Positions 36,172 through 49,055 of a stretch of 64,000 bases of DNA are shown piece after piece. Under the pieces are notes generated by a model, which was given only the letters and a program-made list of their open reading frames with translations, was not told where the DNA came from and ran no database searches. Position numbers and translations under genes: made by a program. Source of the DNA: Hirudinaria manillensis. Its lineage: Eukaryota > Annelida > Clitellata > Hirudinida > Hirudinidae. Within the stretch, counting starts at the first letter, position 1, and each line of letters begins with the position of its first letter. The stretch is from positions 8,301,001 to 8,365,000 of the forward strand of contig CM067537.1 of assembly GCA_034509925.1 (NCBI GenBank). The letters run 5' to 3'.

Positions 36172-39100
36172 TTACTGATCGCTCAAGAGATGGTCGATGC
36201 TGAAACTTCTCTTCTTTGCAGAGGCAGGTTCCGACTTCTTTACACCTTGAGGGTCTGTCTGTTTCAATGGAGTCGCAATGTCTTCCAGAACGTCGATCAG
36301 TTCTTCAGAGACCGACGGACCGTCGTCGGATTCTGACTTTTGGAAATGACTGGAAGAATTCGCTTGCGATCCGCGGATTGCTGCCTTTCCAGGCGCGGAG
36401 TCGTCTGATCCGGGTATAAGGTGTAGGAATCGCGAGTCAGAATAATCCAGGCATTCCCCTGAGTTGGAGATTTTGTTGGTGAGAGCATTGAGCCGTGATT
36501 TGAGGAGCTTCTCTCTGGCTTTTCTTTTCTTTCTCTCTTCCTTTCTCATCTCCTTCTCCATCAGTTCCTCGGCCGATAGAGGTACCCCACTGCAAGTCTT
36601 TGGATGGCTGTTGTGGGCCGGTCTGCCCGGGCCCTTCTTTGTGTTTTCCCTTTTGCGCCATTTGGCTCTCCTGTTTTGGAACCATACCTTCAAAAGAGCA
36701 ACGTAATCGCTATCATGATCGGCGTGACGCGTGTGACGAGTAGCGTCAAGTTTGAATGATTACTTCCTGGCGAATTATTTTATATTTTATACTTTATTTG
36801 GAAACGGTGCTTTAGCGCTAATTAATTAATTAATTAATTAATTAAATTAGAGATTAAGAGCGTATAAATGAATTCTTTTCACGGTGCTTTAGCGCTAATT
36901 AATTAATTAATTAATTAATTAATTAAATTAGAGATTAAGAGCGTATAAATGAATTCTTTTCAGTCCGCCAAATTCGGTAAGCTGTAGGGGCCGCCGCCCT
37001 CACCACCCTCCCGAATTACGTCCCTTTTTTTCGACCGAATTGTTTGTCTTTATTTTTCTCATTTCTCCTCCATAAAAAAATAAAACTCCATTAGATGACC
37101 GGCCACGGAAATTTAAGGAAGTCGTTGAGCGACTATTCATTTCTTGTTTTTGTCAGCTTAAAAATATTTCGCGTGAAAATCTTTTTTTTTAAACTCACTA
37201 AAGAACAATGGAGTAACAGTTTTAATGCATTTGAAGTCTTAATTGGCCATCGTACTTCCGCTGGGTGCGACTAACGGACGCGGCTATTAGCGACTACAAA
37301 AGGCTAGATCTTTTTCTTGAGATGTATTTAATATTATTTAATAATATTTAATTTAGTAATATTTAATTATTTAATGTTTATATTAAACTAACTATAATAT
37401 GTTTGTAATGCAATTTTGACCACCGTGCTCAACATGAAAGTTGAACAAGGTCCAAAGATGTCTTAAAAAATCACTTGAAATTAATTTCCAGTATTCTTAA
37501 AATCAACAACTGAAATTTTTAAACAAATACTTCTCCTTTGCGTCCCGATCTTAAGAGTTCGTCTATCTTATCGCCGTCGTCATCGCCATCGTCGTCGTCG
37601 TCATCAGTCAAATTCGTAACCACTAAAAGGTTTGTGGCCTGTGTTTATGATAAGAGCTCGGTACATGGAGACTGGGAAAAATACAAGCATTCGCTTGGAG
37701 ACAAATCTCATTCAGATGCCAAATTGAGTCTCTGAAAAGCCGGCAATTAAGCGCAGTCCATTCAAGGTGGAAAGACTCAGAATGGCGGAGTGATATTGCG
37801 GCCCATTGTCAGGCCGTACCACGTGCGTGCTCCTCCGCGTCTCGATTTCCTTGAGCAGCTTCCAGGAGCAATTAGCGTTTTCCTTGGCTTCACTTCTTGG
37901 GTAGTTTCGGGATGTTGAAATGGGTGAAAAAAGTGAATGGATTTGATGGAAATGCAAATTTTTTCTTTGCTTTGGGGAGAAAAGAGTTTGGGGTTTGGGT
38001 TGGTTTGTTACTAGAGACTCCATTAGTTATTTTAGGTTCTGTTATTATCGTGTTAATATTTATGATTTGAGGTAGAATCGTCCTTTTGGCACTTTTGGTA
38101 ATATTATTGTAATTACTTATTACTATTACTTGTTCCTCCTCATCATCATCGTCATCAACATCACGATCATCATTATCATTATCATCATTGTTCTGCACTA
38201 AAATGTTGCCCAATCAAATCAGTAAATCCAGGAGGTCTGCCGACATTATCACTCGAAGGATAACCAAAAAAAAAAATTGAGTGCAAGTTGCAAGGCATTG
38301 CGTAAACATTTCATTTCCAATGATTTCGAATCTCTGCCAGGTCTTTCCGTCCGGCAGGAACTTTTTTAATTCAGGGTTTTCCAAGAGGGGGTGATGGCAA
38401 GCCCTCGCACAGTCTGATGGCTGGACCCGCTGTCCCTTTTCCCTTTATGAACAACAGATTCCCTCTTTAACTCCTCGTATTGTATCTCCGAGGTGCGTTA
38501 TACCACCCACATTATTTTATCCACCCAGAAAATACGCTATCAGAAGCCGTCCCTGACGTGATTGATCTTTCTCAATATTCTTACCTGAATTCTGGATTCG
38601 GCCAATTGGAGTCTGCAGGCCAGCGACTCCCTGGCGTAAACGTCAGGGTAGTGGCTCTCCTGGAAGGCCTTTTCCAGTTCCTCCATCTGCCAGCTGCTGA
38701 AGTTGGTCCTCATCCGCCTCAGTTTCTGATCGTCCGCTTCGGCGTTTTCGTCCGGCGACTGAGCGTCTTTCAGAAGCTGCTGTCGCTGGTGTTGTTGTTG
38801 TTGCTGTTGTAGTTGGTAAAAGTGATAGCGTTGTTGTTGTTGTCTTTGATGATGGAGTTGTTGTTGTTGAGGAAGAGGGAAGAGATGGGTGGTGAGGGGA
38901 TGCTGGGGATGGAAGGATTGGCATGGAAATAGCGATCCTGATGACGATACAAAAATGGGTTTAATGAAACAAGTCAAGATTAATACTAAATAGCTGTCTC
39001 TGTTCATTCTGATCCATCCATACATTATCATACACATCCGTCAATCCCTCTGCCCATCCAATCCAGGTCGTTATCAGGTGATAACGAGATCCAGAACTGG

Positions 39101-41708
39101 TCGCGGATGAATGACTTTTAAACTATTGTTTTGATAATTTGTATACTCTTATCATTTGCCTGCTCTTTGAAGCGCGTAAACTTTCGGCCATTGATGGACG
39201 ATAATGATTGCTTGATGAGCTGACGGTGACTATCTCTTAATGACCCTCTAGAGATAATGACCTTGACTATGAAGATGACGACGACGATGGTGATGGCGAT
39301 GTTGGAGTTAGGATGATATGATAAAGGTGGTCAGGAATAACGAGCAATAAATATGTGCTGGATATTGGTTAAAAATTCGTACACTAACAGTTATTAATAA
39401 TATTTCGATTGCGATAATTTTTGTATACTCTCGCTTTCATTTCTCCACCCAAACATTCACTCATTCCTTCATCCATTCACTCCTTTATTCATTCCTTCCG
39501 TTTCTCATTGAAGTCAATCAACCAGCTACTCACTCAACCGTTTACCCGAAGTGTAAACCATTTTTGCGATTATTAAATCAACGCGTTCGGCTTCTCCTTT
39601 TGAAGTATTCGGATATTTACGCGCCGTGCCCATCGGACCGTGACCAACGTCCAACTAACGGTGGCAGGTGCTTCTGAGGCTAGGTCTTAAGTCAGTCGTT
39701 CGTGACCTTTGCTCTCTGGGTGTTAAGGCGATCCCTTTTGAGCTCTATTTGTCCTTGTTATTGTTTTAATTTGTCATTGTTTATCGCTTGCTCACTCACT
39801 CACTCACTCACTCACTCACTCACTCACTCACTCACTCACTCACTCACTCACTCACTCACTCACTCACTCACTCACTCACTCACTCACTCACTCACTCACT
39901 CACTCACTCACTCACTCACTCACTCACTCACTCACTCACTCACTCACTCACTCACTCACTCACTCACTCACTCACTCACTCACTCACTCACTCACTCACT
40001 CACTCATTTTCAAAATCACTTCGTGATTGTGCGACCGTTAGTTTTTGAACGGTTAATTTGCTCATCGTTGTCATTCAAATGGCCTCCTATCAGCGGAAGA
40101 ATTTCAAAGGAGCGAATCGCTCTTTAAGTGAACGGAAAGGTTTTGAATCCATTCAACCGTGCATTTGAGGGAATGCAATGGTGCATGGAGGGGTGAATTG
40201 CTTCCCGAACAGATGAATTAGTTACCTGGACAGGCAAAAGCCAACTCACAGGTAGAAGTTTTCGTGGATTCCCAAAGTCAAGTTCAGGTAGAGTTGGGGT
40301 AGGGTCTGGGAAAGGTTAGGTTAGTGCCTGGGTAGGGTTAGATCAAAGATGCTCGTCTTTGAGTTGGCTTTTGCCTGTCATTTATACAACGTTGTGCGCA
40401 AGAACAAGCTATCGGACAAACGACCACGATCCGATTTGACACGATGCTGGTACTAAGAAGTTCAACGACAATGTCGTGACCTCTTGACCTCTCCAGCATC
40501 CAAATGGCGATAATAAGTACAGTCAACAAACTATATCCGATTAATAAAGAAAGGCATATCTCTTTACATTCTCTAGAATTACATTTGGTATTACAAAATT
40601 ATATTTGTAAGACGAATTTTAATATTAATAATAGTAATAATATAAATCTATATAACATCATTAATTATGATCATAACAATTATTATAGTTATAATAATAA
40701 CAATCATTATTATTATTGTTATATTGTTAATAATAATGATTATTATTATAGTTATAATAACAACTATTTTATAGTTATAATAATAATAATCATTATTATT
40801 ATAGTTATAATAACAACTATTTTATAGTTATAATAATAATAATCATTATTATTATTATTTGTCGATTGGCAAAGGTATAAAGATATCACCGTCTTATCGT
40901 TCAGCAATGATTTGTGAAATCTCACAAAAGAGTAAGGCAAAGACAAATTAATAGCTTTGGCTATAAATAACAACCTGGACATAAACAAGAGCGGCCATTG
41001 GTCAGACCTGTCTTCACTACTTGCTTATCACTTGACCTCATTGGACATGAAAGGACATGGATTTGTAAACATCCGTGAGCGATAATTGGGACGATAATAC
41101 GTCAAACCACTTTAAGAGGATCGCTAATGGAGGAATGTCAGAGAATAGAGAAGACGGGTAGAATGATGACTGGGTGGTCAGTACGTGATTGGGTGGCGTT
41201 CAAGGGTCGGACTTTTGGGTGGCCTAGTGAGTAACTTGGAGTGACTTAATATATGACTATGTGGATAGTTATATTCGTCTGAGCACTTGGATATTTACAG
41301 GGATGTGCGGATATAAGGACAATTATGAAGTTATATGGTAAGTTATACGAACTATGACACCCTCTGGCTCTCCCTTGATCCGCCACTGAAGACGTTTCCA
41401 TCTATTAATAAACCACTGAATAATCCAACAATCTTGGCACGCTATCATTGTCATCTTTGTTTACGCAAGATTTTACAATATAACTTGAAAACATAGATTA
41501 CGGAATCGAGGAGCCACTGTCTTACTAAAGATCTAGCTACAGCTTTGTGCACTAGAAGTACGCACTATTATTATCGCCCTGGTATGCAGATTGTACTTCC
41601 TAATTCTCACTTTTATCAGTACAACTTGTCAGTACAAGACAATTGGGACGGACTGTATTGTTGCTGGATTGTAGAGTCGTCATGATCATCAGCATCATTA
41701 ACAATATT

Positions 41709-41739
<31 letters not shown>

Positions 41740-42605
41740 CATCATAATAATCATAAAAATATTTTATTATCATAATTTACCTGGCGGTGGGAATCTGCAC
41801 ATGGTCCTAGTGACGAGATTGACACCAAAGGTAGGCATGAAGATGTTGTTGTTGTTGCTGTTGTTCTTGCTCTTCTCATCGTTACTGTCATCGTCACCGT
41901 CATCGTCGTCGTCGTCTTCTTCTTCCTCCCCGCGGATGTCGACAATTTCCTCGTCATCTTCGTCCTCATCGCTTTTCTTTCCTTCATCACTCCTCCTATC
42001 ATCATGACGAGACGGTCCCACGATGGTCTTATTGTCAGCACCTACGTCGTCGTCGTCATCGTCACCAACATTCCTCTCCAGGTACATCAGAGCGTTACCT
42101 CTAACAGCCGACCTGGAGTCTGGCGCTTCAAAACCTACAGCTAGCTCCGATCGCCCCATGCCGAAGAGGGCGGCGCGAACGTGTGTCGCCGATGCGGCTT
42201 GAGCCGCTTGGGCTGCTGCCGTCAGTTTCCCCCTCATGACGGCCATCATCAGCATCCTGGTGGTCACCGCTGCCAGTTGGTCGCTGTTGAAGTAATTGAT
42301 GCCGTGCTGGAATTGGAGTTGGGGGACCGAGAAATGCGTCTGAAGTAGTGGCTGCTGGTGTAGTTGCGGCTGGTGGTGATGCTGTTGTTGTTGCTGCTGC
42401 TGTCGGAGTTGCTGGAGCTGATACATTGGAAAATGTGGACGATGTCTCCGTTTCGTTGGTGTCAAGGAGAAATTGGATTGGAGAATTTTCTTCTGGATTT
42501 TGAAGAGGTTCACTTTTAAACAAATTAAATTTTCAATTATCCTATCCAGTGTCAGGTTATTTCGAATTCCATGCGATGTTCCGGAACAGTTTGCCCGCGA
42601 TGGTC
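36172..42605 (-). CDS. UNCX: UNC4/UNCX paired-class homeobox transcription factor
   Basis: UNC4/UNCX is a nuclear transcription factor that sets motor-neuron and segment identity in animals. Recognised coding exons: 42605 (or an unseen start) to 41781, 38937-38585, 36687-36172; phases 1 and 0 close. The homeodomain spans the last junction: [42 protein letters not shown] then [20 protein letters not shown]. The intron falls between homeodomain residues 46 and 47, usual for paired-class genes, and residue 50 is Gln. [16 protein letters not shown] just after it is diagnostic of UNC4/UNCX. The C-terminus ends [10 protein letters not shown], like the eh1 (Groucho-binding) motif. Exon 1 codes Gln/His runs and an Asp/Glu-rich region and ends FPPPG; its frame is set by the splice phase. 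The start codon is unresolved: the frame stays open upstream, an acceptor (CTATTTTTAG) precedes 42605, and the first in-frame ATG is at 42426 (MYQLQQL), giving about 504 residues. Introns hold the (CTCA)n run at 39788 and other repeats. Confidence 0.9.
36805..36962. repeat. 77/81-bp tandem duplication in the last UNC4 intron
   Basis: Two adjacent copies begin CGGTGCTTTAGCGCTAATTA and end GTATAAATGAATTCTTTTCA. They are identical apart from one extra AATT unit in the second copy. This indicates a very recent duplication (or an assembly error). Confidence 0.9.
39788..40006. repeat. (CTCA)n microsatellite in the UNC4 intron
   Basis: About 54 uninterrupted copies of the tetranucleotide. It makes a false Leu-Thr-His-Ser repeat frame. 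Confidence 0.95.
40680..40858. repeat. 53-bp palindromic AT-rich tandem repeat
   Basis: A unit containing CAACTATTTTATAGTTATAA and AATAATAATCATTATTATT is repeated with a spacing of about 53 bases, at least two full copies. The core is self-complementary, so it could form hairpins. Confidence 0.7.
41710..41765. repeat. (AAT)n microsatellite beside UNC4 exon 1 donor
   Basis: AAT/ATC triplets run to within about 20 bases of the donor of the first recognised UNC4 exon. Confidence 0.75.
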
Positions 42606-44820
42606 CTAAAAATAGATTCTCGTAATTTCCACTTTTCCGGGCGTAACGAGGCGTTGAAATGCCGTCCGAACATTTTCTAATTCTTTAAGTATCGTGTTAT
42701 TTCTAATTTACTAAATTCCATTGATAAATTATCTTCAACTTCAAACAGAGCCTCCTATTGGCCTGGAAGAATTTTTCCACCCAATGGAATATCAAGTACC
42801 TTCCAGAAGGGGCGTGGCTACGTTTCCACTCCTGGATTTCTATGGTCGAGTTCCTTGGTGCTGACCAATTAGGAAAGAGCACTTAAGTCGAACGTTTTAT
42901 TCTTGTTGCGACTAGAAACAACAATAATGCAAATGTTTGCATAGTCGATGTTTCATAAACACGTTCGTGACTAAAATTGTTTGCGCATAATCATAATTTA
43001 AAAAAAGTAATAATTTAAATTAATATTTATATTGTTTTATTAATTAATAATTAAAAATTAAATTAGAGTCAATCCCTCCATAAATATGCAACGAGAGCAA
43101 CACAATTTTTCTGAGAGTTTTCTTTTACAACAAATTCATCAACACTAATTGCAAGTGTTAAATCATTTGCCTCAGGCCAAACAGAAGCCTGGAAAAGAGA
43201 AGAGATTATGATAACGATGACGCAGGATCGCCAACTACCATCATCACCACGTCATCGTCGTCATCATCACCGATATCGTCATCATCATCATCATCATCGT
43301 ATCGTTCCATCAATGAAGATGTCATGGAACAAATCCACCTCGTTCGTTGCTTTTGTTTCCATTCAGGAGGAAACACGCATGACAGGTCCCCTCGTTTCCG
43401 GTCCGTAGCCGTCGCTGCCAACAACTACTACTACTTTCGCTGCAGCCGCCACCACCACAGCCGCTGTTGCGACTGGCGCGACTGCAGTCGTAACGTCAAA
43501 GACAGTTTGACAACTGATTGATGATGATTCCTCTCTACTTAGTTTCTGAATTGTTGCATGAATTTTCGAGATCAAGGAAATGACGATTTAAGTCTCGTCA
43601 TGATAGTCATCCATGACGGATGGATTGTAGTCTAATTACGTCGTTATTCATGTCATCAACTTCCTTCTCATCACCGTCGTCGTCATCGTCGACATCATCA
43701 TCATCATCAACGGCGCCTGGAAAGCAAGAAAAAAAACAGTTAATCCGGATGGAAACGGTCCAACCGTTGTGAGAACGGATCACATGTTTTGCATTGAATT
43801 AAACGGACAAATCTATTCTCCATTGTCTGGTCTTAATTCGCTCCTTCGATCAGACCCTCTCTCACCTCTATCGTCATCTCTACGTACTCTTTAATGCTCC
43901 ACTATCTCTCCTGTTTCTCGAAGGATATTTCACAACTTCCTTATAGCACCTGCTCTGATAACCCAAAATCATTTTTTTTTGCAATTACACTTATTTAAAT
44001 TATATTTAAAATTTATCATAATTATTATTATATTTATATTTATTAACATTGTTATAAAATTATAATTATTAATATTCATATTATTATTATTAATAGCGGG
44101 CAATCATAAGAAGCACGACCCTCTCTTACTAAAACAAAAACAAACCAAGCTTTAAACTGAATCGACAAAAACAAACACAAATACAAATCAATAAATAAAT
44201 AAATCAATAAATCAATCAAACAAAACATTTTCCAAAGTCTCTACGTAGCTCCGGGCTGTTTAAAAGTTAATTCCAACAACAATTGATTCGAATCCTTTTA
44301 TTCCTCCTCAACGTTCCTTTCATCATCCATTCAGAATCCATAAACAATGTAACGGCTCAGTATTCATTGGGTACTATTGGTTATTATTGGGTCCATTTCT
44401 GCATGCCGACCGGTGAACTAACTTGAACTGTCGCAGCTCATAGCTGTACCGGTATAAAAACTATTTTCTTTTTTTTTTTTTTACATTTTTTAGAATACTT
44501 TAGAATACTTAAGAATAGATATATTTTATCAATATTTATACAAATACATATAGCATTTCTATTCATGCATTTACTTAATGAAATACCTAATAATACTAAA
44601 GTCATCACCTTCATCATCCACAATATTTATACATGAAACACCTGATATGATTATGTAGCGCCATGAGTCTAGCATTACGGTCGCTTGGCTACAGACTTTG
44701 TTAATTAATGCTGTTTTGGGGGAATATTTATTGAATTCATTTTAAAATTCCATGCAATTATAAGTTATACAATTAAATCTATATTAAATTTATGATTTTT
44801 TCAAAAATTAATATAATGTA
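42606..44820. other. UNC4 upstream region without a supported gene
   Basis: It may contain the UNC4 5' exon and promoter. It includes CAT/CGT triplet runs at 43255-43300 and 43675-43710 and AT-rich sequence. Open frames overlapping the triplet runs (for example 43363-43575 minus) are low complexity. No gene is called. Confidence 0.5.
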
Positions 44821-44824
44821 GAAA

Positions 44825-45215
44825 TTCGCCAGAGGTATCGCATTTTAATTTTATTCGCTAGAGTCGTCTGCATTTCAATTTTATTCACTAGAGGTGTTTG
44901 CATTTTGATTCTATTCGCCAGAGGCATTGCATTTTAAATTTAATCGCTAGAGTCTTTTCCGCATTTTTATTTTAATCGCTAGAGGCGTTTGCTTTTTAAT
45001 TTTATTCGCCAGAATAATTTGCATTTTAAATTTAATCGCTAGAGCCGTCTGCGTTTTAATTTCATTCGCCAGAGTCATTTGCATTTTAATTTTATTCGCC
45101 AGAGTCATCTTCATTTTTTTAAAATAGAACTATTACAGTTTGGTTTTATTCGCTAGGGGTATTGCATTTTAATTTTATTCGGTAGTATTTATTACATTGA
45201 AATTTTATTCGCTAG
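44825..45215. repeat. 30-bp minisatellite with TTCGCYAGAG core, about 12-13 copies
   Basis: Units of 29-31 bases share TTCGCCAGAG or TTCGCTAGAG followed by a variable NTNTTTGC and then CATTTTAATTTTA. Starts are at about 44825, 44854, 44884, 44914, 44943, 44974, 45005, 45034, 45065, 45095, with three more degenerate copies after a short gap. All frames contain stops. Confidence 0.85.
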
Positions 45216-46176
45216 AGTTTTATAACATTAATAATTAATTGCCTAATTCGTGTAAAATAAATAAATTTTTTTATATGATTATTTTATGAATGTAATTGAT
45301 ATTATATTTTGTTGATTAAATTAATAATTCAAGATTTAAAAATTGTTAAAAATAACTTGTAGAAAGTTAGTTAATATTAATCTTGTTACTTAATTTTAAT
45401 TTTATTCTTTAAGAAAATCCGGACCCTTTTAAATTCAGTAAATAGGACGCATAATGCGCCAAATTTAGGTACAAATTTTAAATTAATGAACCCTTAATCT
45501 CGCACAAGATTATTCGTCGAATATGACTCAATTTCAACCATAAAAAAATAATAAAATAGGAACAATCAAATGAGTAAATAATAAAAATAAAATAATAATA
45601 ATAATAATAACGGTCATAATAAAATAATAATTTCCGATAATAAAAGGACACCATTACTTCAATAATGCCTCAGAGATGAATTTCACTTCAAAAGACTCTG
45701 TAAATGTCCCTTGAACATCCTTCCATGAATAATTTGGACGCCATTTTAAAAGATCTGCGCTACAACATTTCGCTAATCCTGGAAACAGTCGTAACATTTT
45801 TATAGCGCGGCCATTTTAAGCGCCGACCGATTAGTGAGACCATCTTTGTAGGCAGATGTTTCTTGAATAACTTTCCTTAACGCTTCTGTGAACCAAAATT
45901 GTGATGTGCCATTTTAGTAATAAAATGCTATTTAGTTAAAAATGGCAATAAGTTAATTTGTTGGATGGATTAATTATTAATAAAACTATTATTAAATTTA
46001 TAAAAACTGATTGATTTTGTGCATAAATTGGTCATAAAGTGATTTTGTCTTTTATCATATGCCGGTTTTATCTTTTATTCCAAATCTTTTTATATTAATA
46101 TCATTATGATTATATTTATAATAGTATATTATTTTAAATAATAATAATAATAAATATAAATCGAATTTCTAGAACA

Positions 46177-46213
<37 letters not shown>

Positions 46214-46865
46214 GACACTTTATTAGACAACCATAACTTTAATTACTGTCCACGTTGATTCAACAAAGCAGTTACAAAAAGGAAGGTCGATTGACATTGA
46301 GAGCAATTGACCTTCAACTTGTGATTCAATTTTCGAGACAACGGTGTCCGTGACACTAACTGCAGGTTCGCCAGATCACATGACCGTCCACGCTTCGTTG
46401 CCTCCCTTAATTGGTCAGACGTCACTCGCCTCCCTTTCCCCCCCTCCTCCTCCTCCTCCTCCTCATCATCATCATCATCATCGTCGTCGTCGTCGTCGTT
46501 GTCATCATCACCATCATCACAACTATTACCATAGCAACAATATTCGTTATCGTAATCATAATCATCGTCGTAGTTGTCATCATCATCATTATGAACAACA
46601 ACATCGGGATTCTATCACACGGAGAGAATTTGTCATCCGAACGCTCCTGATAATGATTTTTTAGTCCAAGGATTGCGTCACTAAATTGGATGTCAATAGT
46701 CGACTTTATAGGCGTTTGTCATCAATGTTATTATATTATTACGTTATTATTATTATTATTATTATATTGCTTTATTATAACTTTATATTATACTATTATA
46801 CTATTATATTATTATTATGCTTCTTGTATCGAGCAACCGACAATATTATTTCTCAACGGGACAAT

Positions 46866-46899
<34 letters not shown>

Positions 46900-48892
46900 T
46901 TAAATTTAAAAATGATAATAAGGTCATAACTATTATCATAATCATCACCATCATCATCATAGTCTTTGACAGTCATTGATAGGCACTTAACCAGACAAAT
47001 ACAGTTGACCGTTGCCTCTTCCAAATTACAACCTGCCACCTCAGAGTGGCTTCCTTTCCACGTGACTGACCATCTCCCCAACCATCCCCCTCTCTCCCCA
47101 ACCACCCAACAACCCCCCCCCCATATACCCCCACCCATCCACCCATCCTCCCTTCATTTCACCATCCGTCCGTCAATGTTCTTACGACAAATCACTCAAA
47201 ACCCTCAGTTGCCGGTCATCTTCAGCTGGTACTCATCTACAGATCGTCGGTTACATTGTGAGGTTTAAAGATCGATATGATGTTTTTTCGTTCAATAACC
47301 AAATTTATGAGTCTCCTCATTCAGTATGTCAAACGAGTCGTCCTGTTAACCAGTAAATCAGTCGTTCAATAACCTCATGATGGACACTCGTGGCGGCAGC
47401 CTAATCGTATTCCGTTTTGTCTTCCTACAGGTTTTGTTTTGCTTCACCAGATGTCACGAGGAGCTCATCCATCTTCGTAGCGATGGAGAAACCTAGAATG
47501 GAGACTATGACTGTGACGACGATGACGACGATGAAGAAGAAGACGATGATAGGGAGGTGGGAGTCGATAACAATGGAGACCAGTTATAAAGACAATCCTG
47601 CCGAACTCTGCCGATATTTGAAACATGATAACGATTCAAGATGATAGGACAGGATGGGGTTTGATAATCTACACTCAATTTTACTCATTCAACTTCTTCT
47701 CAGTTGTACTCAGCCAATTTAAGGAGTACTACCACCTACGTGCAAGTTTCATTCATTTACTAGTGTTCAATCAGTCCATCATAATCAAATTTGGGTGTGG
47801 CTTCAAAAAAATTCCTGTTTATTTGCCCTCCCATCTTTCCACGATACCCCAAGAGGTTGAGTTCGTTCTGTAACATTCCTTTCATTCCCTCATCTGGTAA
47901 TTATTTATTATTATCTATTTATTTATTTATTTATAATTATTATTACCAATTACTAGGTCGTGCATAAATAATAACCTCACAAATGATCGCAAATGATTGC
48001 AACTCATTGATTTTCAAATCGATTTATTGATTAATTCAAATCAATATACCAATATAAGTCAAAATCTCCGTAATACCAACCATTAATAACCACCAACAAC
48101 CCCATACAAAAGATGAATCCACGGTAGGGATTACAGTCCCCCATAAAGTGCCCATTGGTGGTTAATTCCCGCCAATGATTCATCCGTCTGGCGGAATCGA
48201 AGAGACGCCATCTCCATGGCAACGCAGACAAACGACGGCAGTTCCACGTGGCTTTGTTCGGCCATTCCTTTCCTTATCCGGGCAATGGAGAACGAAATGC
48301 GATTTGATTTTAATAAGTATTCCCCTGGGACTCTCCAGGGATTAGTCTCCCCCGAGAACTGCTTTCATATTATTGATGATCGGTGGGAGACTGAGGTTTG
48401 CGAGGGGATAAAGGTGCGTGTGGCACCGCTGGTCCCAGGTACCTTTCGTGACGTATTTTGGGATCTATGAGATTGGACCTTTTGCTATGATTTGATGTTA
48501 CTCACTCAATTACATGCTCACTCATCCATCCATCCATCCATCCATCCATCCATCCATCCATCCATCCACTCACCCAACCAGCTACTCTTGCTCTTTCATC
48601 ATCAGGTAATATAAGTAATTTACTCAGCCTTCACGACCCTAGGCATTGGTCCGACATACCCCCCGGGGTTAAAAGCATTTCTCCGCGTGACCTTGGCACG
48701 CAGCGGGGGACGGGGTCAAAGAACGATGCCGGGCCTTCGAGGATCGAAGGTCGTGAGTTCAAAACCGAGCGCCAGTCGTGTTGGTCATATTTCTGTTGCT
48801 CTATCGACATGTCTATAGCTCAAAGAGAGGGAATTCAAAGATTGGATTGTCCTAGTGTGGGAGATTGCGTGATGACTTGTGCTGTTCTCGTC
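45216..48892. other. gene-poor region with scattered microsatellites
   Basis: It contains AAT runs near 45593-45610, 46180-46210 and 46870-46900, a CTC/CAT/CGT block at 46440-46600, C-rich sequence at 47080-47160 and an (ATCC)n run at 48518-48570. An 84-codon open frame at 48216-48470 plus has ordinary composition but no recognisable similarity or splice context. No gene is called. Confidence 0.5.
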
Positions 48893-49055
48893 ATCCATCC
48901 ATCCGGTTGTCCATCTATCTGGTTGTCCATCCATCTGGTTGTCCATCTATCTGGTTGTCCATCCATCTGGTTGTCCATCTATCTGGTTGTCCATCCATCC
49001 GGTTGTCCATCTATCTGGTTGTCCATCTATCCGGTTGTCCATCTATCCGGTTGTG
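48893..49055. repeat. 16-bp minisatellite, CCATCYATCYGGTTGT
   Basis: About ten tandem copies with C/T changes at two or three positions, embedded in a longer (CCAT)n-related region. Confidence 0.85.

Noticed and set aside
42128..42523. A 131-codon minus frame overlapping UNC4 exon 1
   Set aside because: The splice phase at 41781 and the downstream homeodomain exon require the other frame.
44825..45215. CRISPR-like direct repeats
   Set aside because: The units are directly tandem and the variable part is not a spacer of constant length. The setting is an animal genome.
48216..48470. 84-codon open frame on the plus strand
   Set aside because: Composition looks ordinary, but there is no recognisable similarity, splice context or repeat of the frame elsewhere.
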